From Cytophagales bacterium (GTDB lineage Bacteria; Bacteroidota; Bacteroidia; Cytophagales; Spirosomataceae), in contig JAAFJE010000006.1 of the NCBI GenBank assembly GCA_013298025.1, forward strand, positions 1 to 64,000: a stretch of DNA of 64,000 nucleotides, in the 5' to 3' direction. The position numbers and the translations under genes were made by a program. Shown one piece after another: positions 14,818-25,700 of this stretch (position 1 is the first letter of the stretch; every line of letters starts with the position of its first letter). The notes below the pieces were generated by a model. It saw only the letters and a program-made list of their open reading frames with translations. It was not told the DNA's origin and searched no databases.

Positions 14818-17800
14818 TTACACCAACTCAATTACACTACCATAATCAGGATGATTGCTTACTTTGAGGTAACGGTCTATTTCTTGTTGTAATTCTTCTA
14901 CGTGCGAAATTACGCCAACGATACGGTTTTCTTTACGCAAGGCTTTGAGCGTTTCAAATACTTCGGTGAGCGCATCTTTATCTAATGAACCAAAGCCTTC
15001 GTCTAAAAAGAAAAAGTTATGTTTCGATTGGGTTTGGGCATGGATGTGGTCGGCAAGGGCAAGTGCCAACGAAAGGGCAACTTGAAATTTTTGTCCTCCC
15101 GAAAGGGTTTTTACGGCTCGGGTGCGTCCTTCGTTTAGCAAATCTCTTACCAGAAAATCGTATTCGGCAGGACGCACCTCATAGATTTCGAGTTGGAGTT
15201 GCTGGCGTGTCATTTTACTGAAACGGACGTTTGCCAAGTTGCATAAATCTTGCAAATACATACCCGACACAAAGCTCACAAAGCCCGCACTTTTAAACAA
15301 TTTGCTGAGTGTATCTATATCGTTTTTGCGCAGTTCGAGTTGGGCTTTGGTTTCCAACAAAGTAGCCTGTGCTGCAAGGTCTTGTTCGAGTTTTTGAAGG
15401 GTATTTCTCAACCCTCCTTCGGCTTTGCGGAGTTCGTTGAGTGCCGTTTGTAAGTGGGCAATATCCTGTTTTAGTTGCTCGTGCATACCTTCGTTGTAGT
15501 GCAAGCCTTGCGTTTCGGCAAGCAATTGTTGCACTTGCTGTTGGGTGCTGTGGTACTGCTGATTGAAGGTGTCAATGGTTTTTTGTGTTTGTTCGACCGA
15601 TATTTTTTGTTGTAAAATGGCTTGGACGCTCGCCAAATCATCGAATAAGCTTTGTTGGAGTTGTGTAGCTATTTGTTGGTCAAGGTTTTGTAAAAAAGCT
15701 TCATGTTGTTGGGCATTTTGTTGCAAAGCCTGTACTTGTCCTTGTGCCAAATGAAACTTACTTTTCAACGTTTGAATTTGCTGCGAAAGCTGTTCGTATT
15801 GCTGGGTCACTTGCTCGTATTGTTGAGCAAGGGCTTGCTGTTGGGCTTTGACTTGGGCTTCGGTTTTTTGCTTAAAATCGTTGAGCGAAGCAGCTACAAT
15901 TTGCTGTTCGGCGGTTTGTAGCTCGCTATTTTTATGGGCCAACTGTAGCTCTATTTTTTGTAAAGCAGGCAAATATTGCTCTTCTAGCACGTGTTGAGCT
16001 TGGGTAATTTGCTGGTCTTTTTGTTGTATTTGTTGCTCTAGTAGCCGTATGTCATCGGTTTGTTTTTTGGCTTGCTCAAAGGCTTTTTTTACAATACTTT
16101 CTTCGGTCGGACTAAAGTCTGTCCAACTAAAAGTAGCCTCATGCCCCTGAAATTTGCTTTGTATGTTTCTGTATTGTTCTACAAATTTATCTCGTTCTTT
16201 GCTAGTGATTTGTATATTTTCTTGGATATTTTCGGCACGTATCTTGATACGGTCGAGGGCTTCGATTTGGTTTTGTAAAGCCTTGATTTGCTTTTTTTCT
16301 TGGCTAATGCGTTGCCCAAAATCATCTTCGCTGTTCAGTTTGTGCGGATGATGCACCGCCCCACAAAGCGGACAAGGCTCGTCGTCTTTCAAGGCCAGGG
16401 CATAATTTTGCAAAGCCCGTTGGGTTTCGAGGTGTGCTAGTTTTTCTTGGAGGGTTTCTATCTGTTGCTGTATCGTGATTTTATGCTGTTGTAGCAACTG
16501 TATTTTTTCCTCGAAAGTCGCTTGTTGTAATGCCTCAGCCACGGCACTCAGGGCGGTTTCTTCCCATAATTGAGCCAAAACTTGCTCTTGGTTGCTGAGG
16601 TTTTGTTTGATTTCTTTGCCAGCTTGTACAATGTTGTGTTGTTCTTGCAAAAGCTGATTTTTGTAGGCAAACCACTGTGCTACCTCCGATACCCGCTGCA
16701 CGTCTATCAGTTCGCTGCGGGCTTTGAGTAAGCTTTGTTCGAGTTGTAGGCGGTTGTCTTTAAGACCTTGCAGGGTTTGTTTGTGTTGGGCAACCGTTGT
16801 ATTGCCTCGCTCCCGATTCTTATCCAGTTGCTTGATTTCGCTTTCAGCCGTTTTGTATTTGAGCACCCAAGTTAAGGCTTCGGCTTCTTTTTTCCATTGT
16901 TCTTTTTGGTTAAAAGCCAGTGCCAAAGCAAGCAATTGTTGTTCTTGGGCTTGGATGTCGGCCTGCAAAGTAGCACAAAGCTTGGTTTGTTGTGCCAAGG
17001 CTTTAGCATCTCGTTGTTGTTCAAGCAGGCGTGCTTGTTGTTGGTCGAGCAGTGGTTTCAGGTGCAGGAGGGCTTCTTGGTAGCGTTTTAGTTGCTGGGC
17101 AAGGGCTACGATACGGGGTTTTTCGACTTCGAGTTTGGTTAAAGTTTGTTGTGCTTCTGCCAAATTTTTAAAAAGTTTAGCCAAAAAACTCAAGTTTTTT
17201 TCGTCTTCTTGCCTTTCCGAAAGTTGACTTTGCTTGAGTTGCATCAACGTTTGGTTTTGTTGCAAAGCTTCCTGTACGGCTGTTAGGGCTTCTGGCGTGC
17301 TTTGTCCGAGTTGAGCCAATTGCCCCGTGAGGTGTTCGAGTTGGCGTTCGTTGGCTTCTTTCAACACCTTTACGTTGGCAGCTAAATCATATTTTTCTAA
17401 CTGAAAAATCTCGTTCATCATTTTGGTACGGTCGGTAAGCGAGAGTTCTAAAAACTCCTGAAACCGTCCTTGCGGAATGATGATGGTACGTTTAAAATTT
17501 TCGTAGGTAAGTCCGATGATTTTCTCGGCGGCATTACTTACTTCTATGGGTGCCCAATCTTGCAGTTCGGTCATCCATTGGTACGCTTTTCGCTCGAAGG
17601 TATTCACAACCGAGAAGCGTTTGCCATTTCTGCGTCCTTTGACGGTAAAGCGATAGGTATGATTTTGTTTTCCTGCCTGACATACATAATCAATCAAAAG
17701 CTCGTCTGAACGCAAATTCATCATATTGTAATTGCGGTCTTCTTTCCCACCCATGCGGTCGGTATTGCCATATAGGGCAAACGTAATGGCTTCGAGAATA

Positions 17801-17928
17801 GAGGATTTGCCAGAACCCACCTTGCCAAAAATGCCAAAAATGGCGGCTTCTGTCAATTGGGTAAAATCTATTTCTTGTGCTTCTCGATAAGAATATAAGC
17901 CTTTGAGTGTAAGTTTTACAGGAATCAT
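14818..17928 (-). CDS. sbcC: SbcC-type exonuclease ATPase subunit
   Basis: This 1036-residue protein has the Rad50/SbcC plan. The N-terminal Walker A region is IFGKVGSGKSSILEAITFAL (about 33-52), two long glutamine-rich coiled-coil arms follow, and the zinc hook CPLCG sits in the middle (about 520). The C-terminal half has the ABC signature LSGGQKFQVALSLALAL (about 943) and the Walker B FFFLDEGFGSLD (about 973). With SbcD it cuts hairpins and protein-blocked DNA ends. No sbcD gene is in this window, which is unusual because the pair is often adjacent. The protein stops at 14818, 14 bp before the LPS-type glycosyltransferase. Confidence 0.95.
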   Translation of the reverse strand: MIPVKLTLKGLYSYREAQEIDFTQLTEAAIFGIFGKVGSGKSSILEAITFALYGNTDRMGGKEDRNYNMMNLRSDELLIDYVCQAGKQNHTYRFTVKGRRNGKRFSVVNTFERKAYQWMTELQDWAPIEVSNAAEKIIGLTYENFKRTIIIPQGRFQEFLELSLTDRTKMMNEIFQLEKYDLAANVKVLKEANERQLEHLTGQLAQLGQSTPEALTAVQEALQQNQTLMQLKQSQLSERQEDEKNLSFLAKLFKNLAEAQQTLTKLEVEKPRIVALAQQLKRYQEALLHLKPLLDQQQARLLEQQRDAKALAQQTKLCATLQADIQAQEQQLLALALAFNQKEQWKKEAEALTWVLKYKTAESEIKQLDKNRERGNTTVAQHKQTLQGLKDNRLQLEQSLLKARSELIDVQRVSEVAQWFAYKNQLLQEQHNIVQAGKEIKQNLSNQEQVLAQLWEETALSAVAEALQQATFEEKIQLLQQHKITIQQQIETLQEKLAHLETQRALQNYALALKDDEPCPLCGAVHHPHKLNSEDDFGQRISQEKKQIKALQNQIEALDRIKIRAENIQENIQITSKERDKFVEQYRNIQSKFQGHEATFSWTDFSPTEESIVKKAFEQAKKQTDDIRLLEQQIQQKDQQITQAQHVLEEQYLPALQKIELQLAHKNSELQTAEQQIVAASLNDFKQKTEAQVKAQQQALAQQYEQVTQQYEQLSQQIQTLKSKFHLAQGQVQALQQNAQQHEAFLQNLDQQIATQLQQSLFDDLASVQAILQQKISVEQTQKTIDTFNQQYHSTQQQVQQLLAETQGLHYNEGMHEQLKQDIAHLQTALNELRKAEGGLRNTLQKLEQDLAAQATLLETKAQLELRKNDIDTLSKLFKSAGFVSFVSGMYLQDLCNLANVRFSKMTRQQLQLEIYEVRPAEYDFLVRDLLNEGRTRAVKTLSGGQKFQVALSLALALADHIHAQTQSKHNFFFLDEGFGSLDKDALTEVFETLKALRKENRIVGVISHVEELQQEIDRYLKVSNHPDYGSVIELV

Positions 17929-17974
17929 ATTTTAAAATATTAACAACAGCACTATATTTAGAGAACTTTAGATG

Positions 17975-18010
17975 AAAAAAAAGCCTCCATAAACACGGGT
18001 TTATGGAGGC
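17975..18010 (-). terminator. Rho-independent terminator of rny
   Basis: A perfect 12-bp stem (GCCTCCATAAAC at 17983-17994 and GTTTATGGAGGC at 17999-18010) has a 4-base loop. On the minus strand it is followed by eight T residues (17982-17975). It lies 21 bp past the RNase Y stop codon. Confidence 0.93.
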
Positions 18011-18030
18011 TCGAAGATACGCAAAAGCTT

Positions 18031-19608
18031 TTATTTTGCGTAATTTACGGCACGCATTTCACGAATAACCGTTACTTTGATTTGGCCGGGGTATTGCATT
18101 TCTTTTTCTATTTTTTGAGAAATATCATACGACAACATACTCGCTTTTTCGTCTGATACATTTTCAGAATCGACCAGTACACGCAATTCACGACCAGCTT
18201 GGATAGCATAACATTTTTGTACACCACTAAAGCTTGTTGCCAATTCTTCGAGTTCTTTGAGGCGACGCATATACGATTCCATCATTTCTCGGCGAGCCCC
18301 CGGACGAGAGCCAGAGATGGCATCGCATACTTGGATAATCGGCGAAATCATCGAAGTCATTTCAATTTCATCGTGGTGAGCCCCGATGGCATTGCATACT
18401 TCTGAATTTTCTTTATATTTTTCGGCCAATTGCATCCCTAAAATAGCGTGAGGCAATTCGGCTTCTTCGGGCCAAACTTTACCAATATCATGAAGCAACC
18501 CTGCACGTTTGGCCAATTTGGCATTTAAGCCCAATTCGGCAGCCATGGTAGAGGCCAATTTTGCTACTTCACGAGAGTGTTGCAAGAGGTTTTGTCCATA
18601 CGACGAACGGAAACGCATACGACCCACCATCTTAATCAATTCGGGGTGCAAGCCGTGGATACCCAAGTCGATGACAGTACGCTCGCCAATTTCGATGATT
18701 TCTTCTTCGATATTCTTTTTAGTTTTGGCTACCACTTCTTCGATACGAGCAGGGTGGATACGCCCATCTTGTACCAAACGGTGCAAAGCCAAGCGAGCAA
18801 TTTCACGACGCACAGGGTCGAAGCCCGAAATAATGATGGCTTCTGGCGTATCGTCCACGATAAATTCAACACCTGTGGCCGATTCTAAGGCACGAATGTT
18901 ACGCCCTTCACGACCGATGATTTTACCCTTCACATCGTCCGATTCGATATTGAATACCGACACACAGTTTTCGATGGCGTTTTCGGCAGCCGTGCGTTGA
19001 ATGGTTTCGATAACCACTTTCTTCGCCTCTTTGGTAGCCGTTAGTTTGGCTTCTTCGATGGTATTTTTGATGATAGACGACGCTTTGGTTTCGGCTTCAC
19101 CACGGAGGGCATCTATCAATTGCTGACGAGCCTCATCGGCTGAAAGCCCAGCGATTTTTTCTAATTGAGCCACCTGCGAAGCCAACATTTTTTCGGCTTC
19201 ATCTCTTTTGCGGTCGGCATCTTCCAATTTTCTACGCAAGTTTTCATCCTTTGCCGTAAGCGATTGGCGTTGGCTGTTGATTTCGGCTTCAAAGCGTTTG
19301 TTTTGTTCTAAGCTTTGTTGGAGGTTACGCTCACGTTCCTTCAATTTTTGCTCATTTTGGATGAGGATTTGTTTCTTTTTGTTAGAATCCTCTTCAAACT
19401 CGGCTCGGAGTTTCAGGAATTTTTCTTTGGCTTCAAGGATTCTATCTTTCTTAATAGTTTCGGCTTGAGCCTCGGCGTTTTTCACTATATCGGCAGCTTT
19501 GGCGATAGCCTCGTCTTCGATTTTTTGGGTATTTTTTGCAAAAATAATTTTACCTAAAAATATACCTGCTACAAGTGAAACTACAGCAGCGATGATGGGA
19601 GTTAACAT
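18031..19608 (-). CDS. rny: Ribonuclease Y
   Basis: The 525-residue protein has the full RNase Y layout: an N-terminal membrane anchor (about 4-22), a long coiled coil of K, E, R and Q residues (about 30-200), a KH RNA-binding domain with [17 protein letters not shown] (about 231-247), and an HD phosphohydrolase domain with the metal-binding LLHDIGKV (about 370-377). RNase Y starts mRNA decay by endonucleolytic cleavage at the membrane. It is transcribed from 19608 downward and ends with a strong terminator. It sits downstream of zapA across a 350-bp gap that could hold a non-coding RNA. Confidence 0.96.
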   Translation of the reverse strand: MLTPIIAAVVSLVAGIFLGKIIFAKNTQKIEDEAIAKAADIVKNAEAQAETIKKDRILEAKEKFLKLRAEFEEDSNKKKQILIQNEQKLKERERNLQQSLEQNKRFEAEINSQRQSLTAKDENLRRKLEDADRKRDEAEKMLASQVAQLEKIAGLSADEARQQLIDALRGEAETKASSIIKNTIEEAKLTATKEAKKVVIETIQRTAAENAIENCVSVFNIESDDVKGKIIGREGRNIRALESATGVEFIVDDTPEAIIISGFDPVRREIARLALHRLVQDGRIHPARIEEVVAKTKKNIEEEIIEIGERTVIDLGIHGLHPELIKMVGRMRFRSSYGQNLLQHSREVAKLASTMAAELGLNAKLAKRAGLLHDIGKVWPEEAELPHAILGMQLAEKYKENSEVCNAIGAHHDEIEMTSMISPIIQVCDAISGSRPGARREMMESYMRRLKELEELATSFSGVQKCYAIQAGRELRVLVDSENVSDEKASMLSYDISQKIEKEMQYPGQIKVTVIREMRAVNYAK

Positions 19609-19959
19609 TTTTGTATCGTTTTAGAATCACGTTTTACACAAGTCATAGCCTATCACTATGAAATGCTAAATAGCGTAAGTGAAAAAAATTACTAAAACAG
19701 ACACTATCCGAAGATAAAAGAAAGAAACAAGTATCTCTCGTTTCATTGCTGATGTGGGCATTTAGTTATAAAGTATGTGGCGAAAAAATAACCGCTTGTG
19801 CTTAGTGGTATTTGTGCATATAAGCAACGTACTTTTGAAATCAGTCTATTTGTCCAACTTGGCATAACTGTTGGGGCTATGCCACGAATGATTCACGATA
19901 CTAAAACAAAGATTGCGGCCAAAAACGCCTCAACTTTGTGCATCTAAACGAACGAGGTA
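19609..19959 (-). other. Intergenic region between zapA and rny, candidate non-coding RNA
   Basis: No open frame in this roughly 350-bp gap looks coding. On the minus strand it contains a short stem built from GGCATA and TATGCC (around 19864-19884) plus a nested CCAAC/GTTGG pairing. A position directly after zapA is where 6S RNA (ssrS) lies in many Proteobacteria, so a 6S-like RNA is a reasonable guess. I could not build a convincing full 6S secondary structure by eye. Confidence 0.3.
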
Positions 19960-20253
19960 TTACGAATTGAGGATAGAGTCGAGTAATTGATCCATATCCG
20001 AAATTTTATTCGTTACCATACTTTGGAGGTCAGAATGTTTTTTATCGAATTTCAAATTATCAATCGCATAATCTAAGGCCACAAATGCCAGTAAATCATA
20101 CGATTCGGTGAGATTCATACGAACCCTCACATAATCCATTCGTTCATTAATCAACTTAGCAGCCCTGCGAACGTTCTCCTCTTCCTCTGGGCCAATCATA
20201 AAACTAAATTCTTTGAGGCCCACTTTAACTTTGCAAGGTATCTTGTCCGACAT
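19960..20253 (-). CDS. zapA: Cell division protein ZapA
   Basis: The 97-residue protein matches ZapA, which bundles FtsZ filaments at midcell. It has the N-terminal KIPCKVKVGLKEFSFMIGPE-type strand pair, the AAKLINERMDYVR segment that starts the helical part, and the C-terminal coiled coil with ALDYAIDNLKFD (about 60-71). Length is as expected for the family. The preceding gene encodes a small coiled-coil protein, a common arrangement of FtsZ-ring accessory genes in Bacteroidota as far as I recall. RNase Y follows after a 350-bp gap. Confidence 0.9.
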   Translation of the reverse strand: MSDKIPCKVKVGLKEFSFMIGPEEEENVRRAAKLINERMDYVRVRMNLTESYDLLAFVALDYAIDNLKFDKKHSDLQSMVTNKISDMDQLLDSILNS

Positions 20254-20332
20254 GGTATTTTAGGATTTATAGGTTATACAAAAGCCTTGTTGATAGCTTT
20301 GCTACCGGGTGGGCATTTTCCTAATGCGTATA

Positions 20333-20362
20333 TAATTTATATCTAGCGTACTATATAAATTA
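20333..20362. repeat. Inverted repeat between the coiled-coil gene and zapA
   Basis: The arms TAATTTATAT (20333-20342) and ATATAAATTA (20353-20362) pair perfectly over 10 bp with a 10-base spacer. It sits 80 bp upstream of the zapA ATG on the minus strand. It could be a weak RNA hairpin or an operator; AT-rich DNA also makes such pairs by chance. Confidence 0.35.
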
Positions 20363-20408
20363 AGTTTTGCATGGTAACACCGTTTTTTACACATACAAAA
20401 TCCCTTAA

Positions 20409-20750
20409 TTAATGGCTCAGTTGACTAATACATTTGTCTATTTCCAAAATATATCCGTCGAGTTTCTCTTTAAATTCGGCAGTATTGCCTGTACTTTTGA
20501 GATTGTTTGCTACAATCTTAGCAAAATTATCTGATTTTTTAAAGTTTTTTTTGTGTTCGTCTAATTCTTTCTGTAAAGCGATGTTGTTTTTATAGAGTTC
20601 GTCGGCTCTGTTTTTCAGTTCTTCTTTTTCTTTTTTCACCTGTTTCAACTCTTCCTTTAGCTCGGTATAAGCCATAATGACCCTCCTTAGTTTTACCTCT
20701 AAGGAATCTATGATGGTTTTTATTTGAAATTCGCTTGTCATGAATGTCAT
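20409..20750 (-). CDS. Small coiled-coil protein upstream of zapA (ZapB-like position)
   Basis: This 113-residue protein is mostly one predicted coiled coil: heptad-like E/K/L patterning runs from about 15 to 85 (ELKEELKQVKKEKEELKNRA and on). No enzymatic motif is present. The ATG at 20750 is used here; an in-frame ATG three codons later (MTSEF) is also possible. It precedes zapA on the same strand with a 155-bp gap that contains an inverted repeat. A division or nucleoid-linked coiled-coil role similar to ZapB is a suggestion based on location only. Confidence 0.8.
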   Translation of the reverse strand: MTFMTSEFQIKTIIDSLEVKLRRVIMAYTELKEELKQVKKEKEELKNRADELYKNNIALQKELDEHKKNFKKSDNFAKIVANNLKSTGNTAEFKEKLDGYILEIDKCISQLSH

Positions 20751-20982
20751 CTTAAAAAGAGTAAGGCAAGGTAAATGGCTTCAAGCATGGCCACACAAGC
20801 ACTGTTGCACAAACAAAAGCTGTGACGTTGGCCACCTACTTGGAAAAATACAACGAAAAAGCATCACTTCTGAACTTTTTACATCAGAAATAAAACTACG
20901 ACAAATTTCTTAATTTTATCTCAAAATTTTTGCAAAACTTAATCATTTTTTATTGAACGGTTCAATAAATAAAAAATTTCAC

Positions 20983-22491
20983 CTAAAACAACTTTTTGCG
21001 TAACCGGGCAGGTAAAAGGGTTTCTCGTTCGGCTACAACCACGCCTAGCGTATAAAGCAAGAGCAAAAGATTGTGGTAAGGAATTGACAGCCAAAGGTTA
21101 GTGATAGAAAACTGCATGGATACATAAATCAATAGCCCAGCCGAAACGATATACAAACTGATTTGCTTGATAGGGTAGGGTATCGGATAAAACTTTTGTC
21201 CCCAATAGTAGCAAAGGGCTGTCATACTAAAGCAAGAAGCCAAAAAAGCATAAGCACAACCCATATAGCCCAACCTCGGAATCAACAAAATATTGAGTGC
21301 AACCGTAATAAATAGACCAACCAAGGTAATATAAGTGCCATATTGGGTTTGTTTGTTGAGTTTGAACCATACCGAAATATTATAATAAATCCCCAAAAAC
21401 AAATTGGCCAGCAATAAAATGGGTACGACAACCACGCCTTGCCAATAAATTGCTTGACGTAAAAACAGCATTTTGAGCCAGTCGAGGTTGAGGCATACGC
21501 CTAGCCAAATAAACACACATACGATAGTAAACCACTTGGTAGCTTGTGCCATGGTTGCAGGTGAATTTTTATCGGTTGTTTTCGACAAAAAGAAAGGCTC
21601 GGCGGCGTAGCGGAAAGCTTGGGTTGACAAAGCCATAAAAATCGACAATTTGTACGCATTGCCATACACTCCCAAGGCTTGTTGGGCATTGAGGTTGGCA
21701 TAAAAATCTTGGGGTAAATAGGCTTCTAGCAACATTCGGTCGAATACCTGATTGACCATCCCAGCCAAGCCCATCAGCAAAATAGGAAAGGCATAGATAA
21801 ACACCTCTTTGAAAACAGCCCAATCAAATTGCCACTGGAAATCGAAAAACTCTTTGCGTAAAAAGAGAAAGAAAGTAGCATTGGCTAGGAGATTGGCCAA
21901 GAAAATATAGCCTACGCCAATACTTGAACTATATAAGCTTTGTGCCAAGGGTTGCATCGCCTGCCAATAATCGCCTTCGGCTATTTTTTTTAAGCCTAAT
22001 AAGAAAAAAACATTCAAACCCACGTTGATGAGAATATTGCAGATTTTGGCTATCACAAACTTTTTGCCCCGTTTTTCAACCCTCAAACGAGCAAAAGGAA
22101 TCGCCGTTACGCTATCAATCCAGATGATAACAGCCAGCCAAATGAGGTAGATTTCTTGGTGAGGATAGCCCAAGCCTTTCATCACAGGAGTAGCCAACAA
22201 GATAAGCATACCCGAAAAAAAGGTACTACTCACCAGCAAGGCACTTTGGATGATATTGTAATATTTTTGTTTGTCTTCGGCGGCAAAGCGGAAAAAAGCC
22301 GTTTCCATGCCGTAGGTATAAAGAATATTGGCAACCGCCACGTAGCTATACATTTTCACATTGATACCCAGTTCATCGGGCAAGAAGGCAGCCGTATGCA
22401 CAAATACCAAAAGGAAATTGATAGAACGCCCCAAAATGGTACTAATACCATACAAGGCTGTTTCGCTGGCTAATTTTTTGAGAGCAGACAT
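20983..22491 (-). CDS. Polysaccharide flippase (Wzx-like, MATE/MOP superfamily)
   Basis: The 502-residue product is a polytopic membrane protein with about 12-14 hydrophobic segments and the typical opening of MOP-superfamily O-unit transporters (KLASETALYGISTILGRSIN, about 5-24). It should flip lipid-linked saccharides from cytoplasm to periplasm. It lies just past the cell-division and RNA-decay genes, apart from the glycosyltransferase run at 11-15 kb, so an operon with those enzymes cannot be claimed. Specificity is unknown. Confidence 0.88.
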   Translation of the reverse strand: MSALKKLASETALYGISTILGRSINFLLVFVHTAAFLPDELGINVKMYSYVAVANILYTYGMETAFFRFAAEDKQKYYNIIQSALLVSSTFFSGMLILLATPVMKGLGYPHQEIYLIWLAVIIWIDSVTAIPFARLRVEKRGKKFVIAKICNILINVGLNVFFLLGLKKIAEGDYWQAMQPLAQSLYSSSIGVGYIFLANLLANATFFLFLRKEFFDFQWQFDWAVFKEVFIYAFPILLMGLAGMVNQVFDRMLLEAYLPQDFYANLNAQQALGVYGNAYKLSIFMALSTQAFRYAAEPFFLSKTTDKNSPATMAQATKWFTIVCVFIWLGVCLNLDWLKMLFLRQAIYWQGVVVVPILLLANLFLGIYYNISVWFKLNKQTQYGTYITLVGLFITVALNILLIPRLGYMGCAYAFLASCFSMTALCYYWGQKFYPIPYPIKQISLYIVSAGLLIYVSMQFSITNLWLSIPYHNLLLLLYTLGVVVAERETLLPARLRKKLF

Positions 22492-22711
22492 AAGTATATT
22501 TCGCTAGAACCCAATACCTCCTACGGCATTGGTCTTGCAAATTTACGGGCTGTTTAGGATTACACAACAGAAACGCAAGGAAGAATAGGAGAATTTATGA
22601 GGAAAGATTGTGCTGAAAAATAAGCTTTTGCCATGATACCTCGTCTTTTTATCCTAGATTAAACTTAACCTTTTGTAGTTTTTCAAGATTTTTCTTTGTT
22701 ATTTTTGAAGT

Positions 22712-25700
22712 ATGAAAATATCCTTTTACATATTTATCTACTTTATTGCCTTTGATGTTGCCGCCCAATTTTCTAATACCCATCGAACACTGCGTTATGG
22801 CACACAAGAAGGGTTGTCGTTTGGCATCGTCAATGGAATTGTACAAGACAACAGTGGTTTTATGTGGTTTGCTACAGGCGATGGACTCAACCGCTTTGAT
22901 GGCATTTCGTTTAGAACGTTTAGGTTTGACCCTGCCAATCCTTACAGCTTGCCGGGTAATTATATTCAAGGTGTATATCAAGACAAACAAGGACAACTTT
23001 GGGTTACTTCTCGCAAAGGGCTACTCAAATTTGATGCCGCTCACGAGCGATTTTATTTACAAAAACTTCAAGCCAATAATCCCAACGGCGAAGACATCAG
23101 TGCCATTACGGCAGGCTCACAGGGTTTTTTATGGATTTCTTCGTCGTTGCATGGCTTTTTTCGGTACAATCCTGCTACCCAACAAAGCATCAATTACCGA
23201 CAAAGTAATCTTAAAGGTTTACGCAGCAATACCATTCTTTCAACCCTAGAAGATTCGCAGGGCTTGGTGTGGGTAGGTACACATATCAATGGACTGAGCG
23301 TATTTGCGTTGCAAAACAACAAACTGCTGTCAAAAAGCATCCAGCATGCCGAACTATTATACAACAACCGCATCAATGCTATTTACGAAGCCCATGACCA
23401 CAACGTATGGATTGCGGCTTCTGACGGACTTTTCTATTACAATCGTCGGCAAAATGCTTTCCATAAAATAACCTTTGCCCCATCAACAAAGCCTAAAACG
23501 CAGGTTTTTCTTTCCTTGTTAGAAGATGCACAGCAACATTTATTGGTTGGCGTTCAAGACGGAGGGCTGTATCAATTGTCTATTCCAAGCGAAGCCGAAG
23601 CCAGTACGCCACTGAGCCTACAGCCCGTAAACGACAACAAAGGCTCTGTAACGCAACGCTCTGTACAATGCTTGTATGCCGACAAAGACCGTAACATTTG
23701 GGTCGGAACGTATGGCAATGGCGTATTGATGCTCGATAAGAGTCCACAACGATTTATTTTATTTCAACAAAAAAATACCAATACCGAAGGCTTTACCCGA
23801 TATTATGGCATGACCGCCGACCACGAAGGCTTTTTGTGGCTAGGCACAGATGGCGATGGTATTTATAAAACAACCCTCGATGGCAAGGTATTGAAGCATT
23901 ACACTGCCTCAAATCGGGCGGGTAGCCTCAGCGATAACGCCATTATCACGGCTTTTCAAGATAGTCGTCATAACCTTTGGTTTGGTTCTTATGCCGATGG
24001 CTTATTTTTATACGATAGAAAAAAAGATGCTTTTATCCATTTCAAGCATGAAGCTTTGCGTAAAAATAGTTTGGCAGCCAACGATGTACGGGTGATATTT
24101 GAAGACGACCAACACCGTATTTGGATAGGAACTAACGGGGGAGGACTCAGCCTATTCCAGCCAGCAAATAACGATTTTGTCAACTACAACACCCAATCGA
24201 ACAACTTCCCTGCCAACGATGTACGGGCCATTACCCAAGATACACAAGGGAACTTGTGGGTCGGAACGTATGGCATGGGACTTTACCAGTTTAATCCCAA
24301 AGAAGGCTATTATACCGCCCATTTACGAGAAACACTTTCGTCGGGCGTGATATTGGCGTTGGCTTTTCAGCCGAAAGGAGAGCTATGGATAGGCACACAA
24401 GAAAATGGATTGGTGGCTTATCATACGCAAAACCGAACTTTCAGAAGCTATAACGAAAAAACAGGACTGGCAAGTAATACCATTTTGGCTATCAATACCC
24501 ACGCTTTACCCTATCTTTGGGTTAGCACCAACAGTGGTATTTCAAAAATAGATTTGCGTAATCAACAAATCTATAACTTCGACCGTAAAGACGGGCTACA
24601 AGGCGGTCAGTTTAATGATGGCTCTACCTTGTACGAACCCCGTTCGGGCTATATGGTCTTTGGAGGTACAGAAGGCTGGAACATATTTAAGCCATCGGGT
24701 ATCAAACCGCTTACGTACCGGCCAAGCGTGCTGATTATGGGGCTTCAATTATTTGGCAAAGAGGTAAATACCGACGGTACACAAACCAAAGATTTTATTC
24801 CGTTCGATAACCAACATCCCCAAAATCCAATTGAACTGCAACCGCACCAAGCGGTATTTTCGATTCAATACGGAGCTATTCATTATTCGTATCCAGACGA
24901 AAATTTGTTTGCCTACAAGCTAGAAGGGTTAGACAACGACTGGAACTACGTAGGAAAACAAAAATCGGCTACATATCGGTATTTAGACCCCGGTACTTAT
25001 ACCTTCAAAGTAAAAGTTGCCAACAAAGACAAGCGATGGTTTGAAACATACGCCTCGATAGAAATAGTGATTTTGCCGCCTTGGTACAAAACTTGGTGGG
25101 CTTACACCTTATACCTCTGTGCCATAGGCGTATTGATTTATTTTTACCAACAATACAAACAAAAACAGGCTGCATTGGCATATCAGGTAAAAATTGCTAA
25201 AATCGAAGCTGACAAAGAAAAAGAGTTACACGAAAAGAAAATTTCTTTTTTTACCCATATTTCTCATGAATTTCGTACACCCTTAACGCTCATTATCAAT
25301 CCTATCAAAGAAATGCTTTATGCTGAAGTGCAAGACCTCAACAGCTTGCATATCGTGTATAGAAACGCCAAACGACTGTTGAGTTTGGTTGACCAACTGT
25401 TGTTATTTAGAAAAGCCGATGCCGAAAGTGATGATTTAAAACTGGCAAAACTACCCATCAAAACCTGTGCGGAAGAAGTTTTTTTATGCTTTAGTCATCA
25501 GGCAAAAGAGAAAAATATTCACTACGAATTTAAGTGCGAAAACGAACACTTAGAAATTTATGGCGACAGAGAAAAAATAGAAATAGCCCTGTTTAATTTA
25601 CTTTCCAATGCCCTTAAATTTACGCCCAAAGATGGCAGCGTAACCCTGCATATTGAAGAAAGCAAAACCGAAGTGTTGATTCATGTAAAAGACAGTGGTG

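Noticed and set aside
20949-20969. TTTATTGAA...TTCAATAAA hairpin after the flippase gene
   Set aside because: Nine-bp AT-rich stem without a T tract on the minus strand; too weak to call a terminator.
22700-22707. TATTTTTG promoter-like element just before the HTCS gene
   Set aside because: It would start a leaderless message at the ATG, and the upstream TTTG is at 24 bp, outside the normal spacing; I could not support it.
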